Origin: Furfurilactobacillus milii | GTDB taxonomy: Bacteria > Bacillota > Bacilli > Lactobacillales > Lactobacillaceae | Length of the DNA: 64,000 nt | Direction: 5' to 3' | NCBI RefSeq assembly: GCF_021654115.1 | Contig: NZ_JAIWJF010000001.1 | Coordinates: forward strand, 1 to 64,000 | Part shown: positions 8,101 to 16,500 of the stretch, one piece after another | Layout of the letters: every line of letters starts with the position of its first letter | Position numbering within the stretch: the stretch's first letter is position 1 | Notes under the pieces: generated by a model | Databases searched by the model: none | The model's input: only the letters and a program-made list of their open reading frames with translations | Told to the model about the DNA's origin: nothing | Made by a program: the position numbers and the translations under genes

Positions 8101-10098
8101 TTCATCCTTTGTAACTAGCTCGTCATTGTCATACGCTGTATGTGAAATCAAGGATTTCGTTCCATCAGGGTTGAGAACTTCATATTTAACATTAACAACT
8201 GCTTCACTAACATATCTAAATGATTCATAGTTCATGTTCTGAATATTGTATGAAGCTCCGGTCGACGCCGCCATTGCAAATGATAATGGCGCGTACGTTC
8301 CATCTGCATTTTTAGTCAACCAGGGTGTTACATCGATTGACCAAGTAGTTAAATCTTGAATTCCAGGCACGGTTACAACTTTGCCATCACTTCCCACTAC
8401 TGGGTTACCAGCGGCATCTAATTTATCAGAAGGGCCGCCATAAGTAACTGTCATAATGTGTTCAGTTTTAACCGCCTGAGTTCCATCTGCATTTAATATT
8501 TCTTTACCATTGGCATCTTTTTGCGGAATTTCTAGCGGCTCGTAAACCATATGAATAGGAATTGTTGTACCGTTGGTGACCGATGGCGTCAGTACTCGTT
8601 TAGGACCGGCATGCTGATCTGTTGTTGCAATTTTGCTATCTCCGATTGCTGCCGTATATATACCGCCTAATTCCTTCGTATCGTCTCGATGATTCAAGGC
8701 TTGATAATCCAGGGCATCATTCGCGGGATTCACTGCTTCATCGTTATAAAACCCTTGGGGATAGACAGTTCCATTAGGCCCACCATAAGTTGCAGCTACT
8801 CCTTGGCTATTTGTATATTCAAAGGCTCCGTACGCGTGTTGCTCTCGAAAATACTCATTCATTCCATCAAAATTCATGGAAATTTTTTTATCCGTGATGT
8901 CCTTAATATGCTCGTTATAAAAGTCATTGGCTGATTTATAGTCTGTTCCGAAGTACCAAATGTCATCAGCCAGTCTCTGTCCACTACGATCTCTGCTTGG
9001 ATCTGGATAAAATTCTGGGTGAACATTAGTGTCATCACCATTGTAGTAATTGTCAATTTTAAAGCCGAATGAGTTTGGTAAACCCGCTATTCCCAGTTCT
9101 CCACCAGTTCCACCTACCATGTTATTATTCCCAGGGTGAAATATGAAAGATATCCCATCGGCGTTAGATGACTGTCCATCTAAGGACATACTAACTCCGC
9201 CGTTAACGGTAAAACCATAGTTCGGATTTAATTGGTTTAACAAGGTTATATTCCCGGATTGACCGCCCTTACTAGTCAATGTCACTTTACCATCGGCATA
9301 TCGAGCGTCACCGTTTACTTTGAAAAAACTGTCAAAATTGCTTGGACTGATAGTAACCGTTTGCCCGTCAGGGGCAATTGTTGTCTTATCAACTGAAGTT
9401 TTGGGTTTAGACTGCGTGTTTGTGGAATCAACGGCGCTTGCCACATTTTCAGAGGATGTATCCACTGAAAATTCAAGGTTCGGCGCTTTAGCAACCGAAG
9501 TGTCAGATGATGACACTTGATTTGTAGATTGTGATCCCACATCTTTAGCAACAAAATCAGAAGCTTGAGAGTCTTTGGTGTTGTATGAAGTCACTGACTG
9601 CACAGTACTTTGACTACTCTGTGAGGCCTGGCTTGCCACAGAAGTTACTGATTGTGCATCAGACTTTACTGAACTTGAACCATCTGCTGAATCTTGAGAC
9701 TGTTGGTCGCTGACCTTTGTGTCAGATTTATCAGCTGAAGCGGTAGAGGTTGTGCCGCTTTCGACTTCATTCGTAGTGTTTTTTGCCGCGTCTGAATTTG
9801 AGGCTGTATCGCTTTTAGCAGAGCTGGCAACACTTGCAGCTTCACTAGCCGTTGAGGCTTTTTCGCTACCAGCTGATGTTTGCGAAGCCGCAGCACTTGA
9901 GGCCTGACTGGCCGGAGCACTAGCCGGCTTTTCAACTGGTGCCTGATCTGTCGTCGTTACATCAGCAGCGTGAGCAGTGGTCGTCATTGCGCCCACGCCA
10001 AAAAAGGCAAGTGCAACTGCGGCGAATACCCAGTTCTTGCCATCTTTATACATCCGATAATGCAGCTTCGTTTCTGGTTGCATGTGTTTATAACTCAT
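5140..10098 (-). CDS. LPXTG-anchored mucus adhesin with L-type lectin domain
   Basis: Cell-wall protein of 1652 residues. A KxYKxGKxW-type signal (HYRMYKDGKNWVFAAVALAFF) ends near AHAAD. A Ser/Ala/Thr-rich segment (about 45-235) follows, then a legume-lectin-like (L-type lectin) domain at about 240-625, MucBP-like beta modules through about 1310, a stalk of some 16 heptads such as TTPEKPA (about 1310-1435), one more MucBP-like module and the sorting signal LPHTG (about 1620) with hydrophobic stretch and RRKQH tail. Sortase would link it to peptidoglycan. It probably binds glycans on host mucus or plant material. No sortase gene is in the window. The first ATG is kept because GAGGGG lies 11 bases upstream; an ATG five codons later is possible. 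A leader of about 370 bases precedes it. Confidence 0.92.
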   Translation of the reverse strand: MSYKHMQPETKLHYRMYKDGKNWVFAAVALAFFGVGAMTTTAHAADVTTTDQAPVEKPASAPASQASSAAASQTSAGSEKASTASEAASVASSAKSDTASNSDAAKNTTNEVESGTTSTASADKSDTKVSDQQSQDSADGSSSVKSDAQSVTSVASQASQSSQSTVQSVTSYNTKDSQASDFVAKDVGSQSTNQVSSSDTSVAKAPNLEFSVDTSSENVASAVDSTNTQSKPKTSVDKTTIAPDGQTVTISPSNFDSFFKVNGDARYADGKVTLTSKGGQSGNITLLNQLNPNYGFTVNGGVSMSLDGQSSNADGISFIFHPGNNNMVGGTGGELGIAGLPNSFGFKIDNYYNGDDTNVHPEFYPDPSRDRSGQRLADDIWYFGTDYKSANDFYNEHIKDITDKKISMNFDGMNEYFREQHAYGAFEYTNSQGVAATYGGPNGTVYPQGFYNDEAVNPANDALDYQALNHRDDTKELGGIYTAAIGDSKIATTDQHAGPKRVLTPSVTNGTTIPIHMVYEPLEIPQKDANGKEILNADGTQAVKTEHIMTVTYGGPSDKLDAAGNPVVGSDGKVVTVPGIQDLTTWSIDVTPWLTKNADGTYAPLSFAMAASTGASYNIQNMNYESFRYVSEAVVNVKYEVLNPDGTKSLISHTAYDNDELVTKDEAKPEGSDSYIPTSFQKSYKVGQSYAIGPVELQGYKLAVDGIPTNVSGTAGVLNDDVIFTYTVSDKDTTQLIPYNATTGKPDGLIAKLPIINLSGVTGQENVMDSGNLDKAPEGYTLVSVNEAANYPAIAEKLGKTGLGYTLQNHADGTVSAEVQLNGSSVPVWYAPLQATATVKLIDATTGKEIDADSNFVNKVVHYNDSISYNEPQNVMAPATDGTSGNTKISYIPVDPNVQTYSINDPKKTSEYVFEAYYVPTPKLTVVTNGQTASTLVSFDNSLKDNDESKSLTPDSAKKIGISTIVESDDRTKDRTIVAYTADQEKADLGTIADNYLLSDKYVAFPQIVADANNKYNLTPETSVTLTAKPVALNISIVSTDGKLNKDHDISVAGGTLLGSYTINLPETVNTSDATYKLEMKDGNTYKLDAETGIVSVTGTYNLNDVVMGDTGLTQMVEVKYIRQSVVTVQDVMTAAVEPGMLLDNQKYAPVQNLLSLIDETGRRLRVPDEMLNDVTVDSKVDLSTPGIYDVTFTPKNGQSVTAKTHVVEIKLNKITLHVGDKWSLADSFAGGTTYDKAEMTVKNVTLVSQPISTKTPASDMPVIVSYSAPYATKAINLDLIDEPVSTDSVANDAPLVDSRTRSVYAETFVNVIPRQATTPETPVTTPEKPATTPEKPATTPEKPATTPEKPATTPEKPATTPEKPATTPEKPATTPEKPATIPEKPATTPETPVTTPEKPATTPETPVTTPEKPVTTTEVPVTTPEKPVNVAETPTPVDQPTTPAQTPDVPAEPTTPTEPAQPVTVANVTSNVPTQPVLTPTATAQPTTPVSSDRPWDPIELLMTDDDNGQIITTTEIQGYTGNWVYIGNMVPAGYHLAPGQSDWILLNDVTPQTVHLVADAVDQTSTAATRTTVAPAATTQTLAPVAQQSVPATVVKKATAPTTKTTDETDQPAAAELPHTGELATTAAMGTGLALLTGLLSLFGLRRKQH
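5805..6160 (-). repeat. 42-bp tandem repeats encoding the PEKP stalk
   Basis: Near-identical units encode pairs of heptads (TTPEKPA TTPEKPA), giving a 42-base period with small third-position differences, plus variant units TTPETPV, TIPEKPA and TTTEVPV at the edges. Such in-frame repeats commonly expand or contract by slippage or recombination, changing stalk length without breaking the frame. Confidence 0.85.
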
Positions 10099-10434
10099 TC
10101 GTTTAAATACCCCTCAATTTAAAACCCTGTTGTATTTTTAATCGTCATTAAATCTCTTGGCGGTTGTTCAATTTGCATGGGAAAGAGGTCTGCGATGGTT
10201 GTTTGCAAACGAAGAAAGTCATGCATAATCGATTACATTTATATCATTAAACCGTGTAAGCGTTTTAGTAGCTTAACCTTTTAGTAATCAAATTTATTCT
10301 GTGGGTATTTATACCATAGAAACGTCGCCTTTAAAAGGCATATAGGTTGCGCTTTTTGCCGCTTTTGGAACAACCAATGTTTCATCTTTACATTTTTCAC
10401 CATGTCTGGAAATGTGCTTTCATCGCGTAATAAA

Positions 10435-10480
10435 TGCAATCGTTTGCCTTTACTAGTAATCATTTTTGTAACTATACCAA
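10435..10480 (-). promoter_or_regulatory. extended -10 promoter and downstream LacI-type operator, lectin adhesin
   Basis: Minus strand: AAATTGGTATAGT contains an extended -10 (TGG-TATAGT, 10471-10479) with no clear -35. Exactly 24 bases after the -10 lies CAAACGATTGCA (10435-10446), inside a GCAA-ACGA-TTGC dyad with a central CG, as in LacI/CcpA-family operators. Its place just after the predicted start suits a roadblock repressor. The remaining leader, 10099-10434, contains a second cre-like half site (TGTAAGCGTTTT, near 10255) and no convincing gene. Confidence 0.55.
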
Positions 10481-10523
10481 TTTAGCCAAAAAATATTTAA
10501 ATAGCTAAAATAATTTGCGCGTA

Positions 10524-10560
10524 CAAAAAAACGATTACGAGTTTCCTCGCAATCGTTTTC
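10524..10560 (-). terminator. terminator of the Cna_B adhesin gene
   Basis: AAAACGATTACGAG and CTCGCAATCGTTTT pair around a TTTC loop with one mismatch. On the minus strand a T-run follows. It lies 18 bases past the stop codon of the 2803-residue adhesin. Confidence 0.8.
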
Positions 10561-10577
10561 AAGTAATACCTATTCGA

Positions 10578-13500
10578 TTAAGCTTCTTGTTTGCGCACAT
10601 AGTAGGCAAATCCTGCAATAACACTGAGCAGAACTAAACCAAGCATCGCTAGTAATAAAGCTGATTTTTCACCAGTCTCTGGTAATCCAGTCACACCATG
10701 TCCTTCTTGTTTAGCAGGTTGACCCGCAGGACGACCGTTGGAAACAAGTTTTTGTGATGCTACAGACGTAACAGCGACAGCCTCATAAGAACCATTTTGT
10801 GCTGATACAATCGGCGTTTCAGGTTTAACTGGACGCGCTGGTTGATTTGGTATTGTTGGTGTCATTGGCTTGTTTGGTACGTTTGGCATTACTGGTACAT
10901 TCGGTACAGTTGGTGTCGTAGGAACGTTTGGTACTTCAGGGGTTGTTGGTACGTTCGGAATATTCGGCGTCGTTGGTGTATTCGGAATTTTTGGTACATT
11001 CGGTGTCGTCGGTGTGGTCGGGATATTCGGAATGTTTGGTGTCGTTGGAGGTGTAACTGGTGGTACCTGTACGTCTTGGAACTTAGCCGCGACAGCCACA
11101 GGTTCATCAGTTGCATGATCCAGAACAACAACTTTCAACAACTCAGTGCTCAATTGATAACCAGTTGGGGCGACCGTTTCCTTGAAGTAGTAAGTACCAG
11201 GCCTCAAGTCAGTAACGGTTAACGTCCCATTGGCATCCGTCGTCAAGCCTGTCTTAATAACATTCTTGTCGGCATCGAGCAGATCAAACGTTGCATTGGC
11301 CAACACGTGACCATCTTCGGCAGCAACTTTCGTCAGTTTAATACTGCCTTGGTAATCAACCTGTGAAGCAGTTACGTTACTTTGACCACCACGAGTGGTG
11401 TCCGCAATAACAAACTTCGTTTCATCAACATTGTCGTTGATCAGGTAACCATCAGGTGCAGTGATTTCCTTCAAGTAGTAAGTACCAGGTGCTAGTCCAG
11501 TAATCGTGAAGTTACCGTTTGCGTCAGTAGTAAGTTGGCTAACTTGCTTGCCATCCATTGTGACTTCAACACTCTTCTTATCACTGTCAAGCAATTGATA
11601 GACAGCACCGGCAAGCTTATCACCCTTACTGTTTGTCTTGGTGAACTTCATTGATCCTTGATAGTTCGTTTGATCACCAGCAAATGTAACGACTGGCGCG
11701 TCATTAGCTGGCATTACCATGAAGTATAACCGATTACTAAAATCACGACCATCTGGAGCAGACTTAACGTGACCATCTTTCTCAGTGACAGCTTCAGCAC
11801 CATCAACTCGATAAAATTCCAAGCCATGTGGTTTTCTCAAATCAGCATTCAAACCTTTAATCAAGTTTGTTGGTTGAAGATCCGGCGTATCATCACGAAG
11901 AATGTAACCAGGCGCATGAGCAATTTCTTTGAAATAGTAGTTACCAGGCTTCAAACCATAAATGAAGATTTGACCATTGTCATTAGTTGTAAACTCTGTA
12001 TTGCCGTCAATGGAAACGCGTTCTTGAGTACCGTCGTCATTGACATACCAGAGTTCAAACTTCGTGTTAGCTAACATTGTTCGCGTACCGACATCGTGCA
12101 CGTCCGTTTGACCATACTTAGTCATTTTAACGGCACCTTGCCAGTTTGCAAAGTCTGGCAGCTTATCCACAAGATCTTGGTTACTCTTTCCAATAGTAAA
12201 GTGAATCAAGTTAGTGTTTAAAACATAACCGTTTGGTGCTTTCATTTCTTTGAAGTAGTAATCGCCAACGGAAAGAAATTGTGTTTTAACCAAACCGTTT
12301 ATATCAGACGTAATTGTCTGAACAAATGTATCGTTTGAATCGTAAACATTGAAGATTGCACCAGGTAACGGCGTACCTGTTGCAAAATCAGTCTTAGTTA
12401 GGTAAGCGTAACCTTGGTAGTCAATTTGATTAAGTGACAGTTTCGACTGATTATCGATGAATCCATCACCATTAACAACAAACTTAATTACGTCCGAATT
12501 AATAAGATAATCCTTCGGTGCCTTAATTTCAGTCAGCGTGTAATTGCCGGCAGTCAGACCATCAAAAACAATTTGACCATTTTGAGTCTTGTATTGCTTA
12601 GCCGTTTGGCCGTTGTCACTAGTCAATTCATACTGTGCATCATCAAGCATTTGGTGTTTCATATTGTACTTAGTGAACACAAGACGATTTTGAACATTAA
12701 CCAAAGTGGCTTTAGCTGAATCATCCAACCAGGCCGTGTTTTGACCTTGAAGATCATTCACAACTACTTTGATTGGTGTTACATCAAGCACATAACCAGG
12801 CAATGTTTGTCTTTCAACAAAGTAGTAAGTGCCAGGTTTTAAATCTTGAGTGGTAACAACCCCATTGTCGTTAGAAATTAAGCCACGTTCAACAATGTCG
12901 TTGTTTGAATCCAGTAAATCAAACTTCACACCAGCAAGTTTTTTACCGTTAACGTCTGTCTTCGTCAATTGTGCATGACCTTGGTAATCAATCTGACTTA
13001 GGCTTGCGACTGAAATTTTGCCTTTTTCATTAACTGTAAATTGGACAGCATCATTGTTAGTTGCATAGCCCTCTGGTGCAGTTAGCTCCCTTAATTGATA
13101 TTTACCAGTTTTTAGCCCGATGAGAGTAAATTGTCCCTGGTCATTTGTAACCCAGTTTCCATCACCGTCTAATGAATTTTTGACTAAAACATAATTGTTG
13201 TCATCAGTCTCCGAAAGATCTTCGAAAAACAATTGGTAAACTGCCTTAGGGCCAACCTTTCCGTCAGCGCTATTTAAATACTTAGTAAACGTAATTTGGT
13301 TCTTAACGTTTGTAAATGTTGGTGTTAATTCACAAGCTGCAAGAGTCGCATTCCGAACATCATTGGAAATTGTTAACGTATAGGTTGTTTCGTCGACCAA
13401 ATATCCATCAGGTGCAGAAATCTCTTGTAGCTTGTAGTCACCTCCGCCAAGATCATCAAAACTAATTACACCATTTTCGTCAGTAACTTTTTGTTTTGTC

Positions 13501-16500
13501 GTTCCATCTGGCAAAGTTAATTGATACTTAACACCTTTAAGAGGATTACCGGTAACTTTATCGGTTTTCGTTAACTTAATTTGTCCTCGATAGTCGATCA
13601 ATGTGAATTCATTAGTACTATCTTTGTCAGCGTCAATATGGAAATAAATAGGAGTACTGTTCAAAATGTAACCGGCAGGGGCAGCAACTTCTTGTAACGT
13701 ATAGTCGCCAGCTGTCAAATCATCAATGACAATCTGACCATTGCCGTCCGTCGTCCAAACATCATTCGATGTCTGTTTGCCATTAGCATCCGTGGTCAAT
13801 GTTTTAATAACCTTACCGGAAGCATCTTTCAAAACGAAAGTTGCGCCAACAACCTTGCTATTATCGTTACCAACCTTTGTCAGAACAACATGGTCAGTAT
13901 AGTTGATAACATGGTCGGTTTTGTCTACAGAATTTGTATATTTTACATTATCGAGACCATCTGCGGAGTTCGTGTTAATTGTAAATGAAACAATGTCGGC
14001 ATTAGCATCTGGATTGTAGTAGCCATTTGGTGAAGTTGCTTCACGAACGCAATAGGTCCAGCCAGCATTTAAACCGGTGAAACGAACTAATCCGTTTTCA
14101 TCAGAGTTAGTCTTGGTAACATAGACACTCTTTTTCGCTGCATCTAAATAATAGAGATCAAATTCAGCGCCAGCAATTGCCTTGTCGTCAGTGCCAACCT
14201 TGTGTAATTCAAATGTACCTTTGCTGTTACTTTGCGTGTCAGAAACAGTGATTTTTTGTTCGTCCGCAAACGAATTATCACCATCAGACTTCGGAATAAT
14301 TATTTCCTTAGATTGAGGATCTGTCTTGTTCAAGATGTACCCATCAGGAGCTTGTGTTTCCTTAAATCTATAATAGTTAGGCAATAAACCATCAACTGTG
14401 ATTGTACCCTTTGCATCGGTAATCAAATCTCTATAGTTTCTATTGCTACTATCTGTGTAATCAGTCCAAGTTTTACCATCGTTAGATACTTGAAAATTGA
14501 AGTGGGCGCCTTCAAGTGCATTGCCCTGATCATCTGTTTTGGTCAAAGTTGCTGAACCAAGATGATTCCAAATCGTACCCGTTTGAATCTGGTTAGTTAC
14601 ATCCCCGTCAAGCATATCAACGCTGATATTACGCATTGTATGTGAAGCATCTGGATGGTTCACAAGGTTTTTTGTGTCATCTGGATCTGCAATCTTCATC
14701 CAACTACCATCTAAATCAACTGGAGTAATGTAGTTTTTTGAAGGGTTCATTTCTTGAATGTAATATTGGATTGCGCTCTTGTCCAAGTGATAACCAGGAA
14801 TATTTTTAAAGACAACTAAACCATTTTTATCAGTCGTTGCAGTTCTAATTAAGTTCAAGTTTCCCATCGTATCCTTCTCGTAAAGATTGAAGATAATTCC
14901 TTCAAGAAGTTTTCCACCGGTTACTTCCTTTGTTAAATGGAGGTCGTAAAAGTAACCGATTGCGCTGGCTTGACTTTTTGTAACGTTAAAACTGTCTGCA
15001 TCCGTGTCACCAGGATTGCCTGGTGTAACGTTTTGACCATTTAAGTTGGCGTTGTTCGTAAAGTTTGTTTTTCCATCCTTGGTGTTAGCATAGTTGAAAT
15101 ACAAACGTGATTGATACTGCAATACATACGCACGACCGATAGCTTTTAAGAAATTAATTTTCAACGTTTCCTGTCCACTACCTAAATCATGTTGAATTTC
15201 AAATGTATAAGCATAACCTTTAGAAATCAAATCTTGCTTATCCTGATCTGACAAAGTGTCGAAATCCTTGAAAATTTGGACACCCTTTAATTCTTTAGTC
15301 AGGTCCGGATTCAAGATTGTTTGACGAACGGTTCCACTATTAGCCTTAGTCACATCACCAACAGAATTATCGTACACATTGTATTTTCCTTGACTGCCAC
15401 CTTCAGTTGAAGTCGTAACAGTCTTCAAAATAGTCTCATAAATATGAATCGTATTTGGATCAATTCGTTGATTTTCCGAAGGTGTATCGGAGAAAACAGC
15501 ATTGTTAATGGTCGACTGGCTGCGATTAATGTCAATCGTCCAAGTAGCCCTGTTATCCTTTTTAATGTCAACCGGTGCTTGGCCTTGCTTACTGATATAG
15601 GCATTACCAACATACGTTTCTACATCAGCATGAACTGTCAAACGTCCACCCGGTGTATCAGAATAATGGGTAAATGCATCATTATTGTACATATTAGTAA
15701 CTTGAATACCATCAACACTTGTTTGGTACTCAATTTGAAAGGCCATTTGAGTTCGATTATCGTTGTTAGCGTCTGTCAACTTTGGTAATGGATTTTCTAC
15801 CGTACCGAAATCGATATACATAACCTCTGTCGCATTAAGCAATGAATAGTTGTAGTAACCTGGTCCGCCATTGTTGTAGTTCAAGTATTGAGTAAAGTTC
15901 AAATCTTCAGCTAAACTAAATGGCTTAAATGTACCTGCAACCTTGTCCCAAATCTGATCAACATGAAACTTACCAGTAGTTGGGTCATACTTTCCATGAT
16001 ATATCTTTAATTGTGCATATGGTGGATTTTTAATACCAGGGTTAAATTGACCGTTACCGCCAATTGAGCCTTGCGTAATCGTAATGCTGTTAGGCAACAA
16101 TTGTTGATTTCCTTGAATTGGATCCATCAAGTAGTAATGATCATAATTTTCTGTATCGTAATTGGAAACAATATTCCAATGGATTTCCTTAGTGATTGGA
16201 TCGTAGGCGCCACCTTTTTTACCTTGATAGGCTTCTTCATCCTTAGCTTGGTAATCCGTCGTAGCGTGATCATGAATCTCATTCTTGTTAACATCTTTCC
16301 AAGTTGCGTCAACAGTGTTTGCAAATGTGTTCTGTTTATCTGGCACTGGTGTTGTTACATGTGCCACATCGTAAAGTGTGTAGTAATTGATGTTGAATTG
16401 ATCACTCGTCTGTGTGTATTTCCCTAAAAATTCAACTGTGAAATTAGCATATTTAATGTCACCTTTTACGGCGTCGTGTTTCGTTGTAACTAGGGTTGTT

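Noticed and set aside
10281-10463. Open frame of 60 codons in the leader of the lectin adhesin (MITSKGKRLHLL onward)
   Set aside because: It starts within the promoter-operator region without a ribosome site, and the equivalent leader of the other adhesin has no counterpart.
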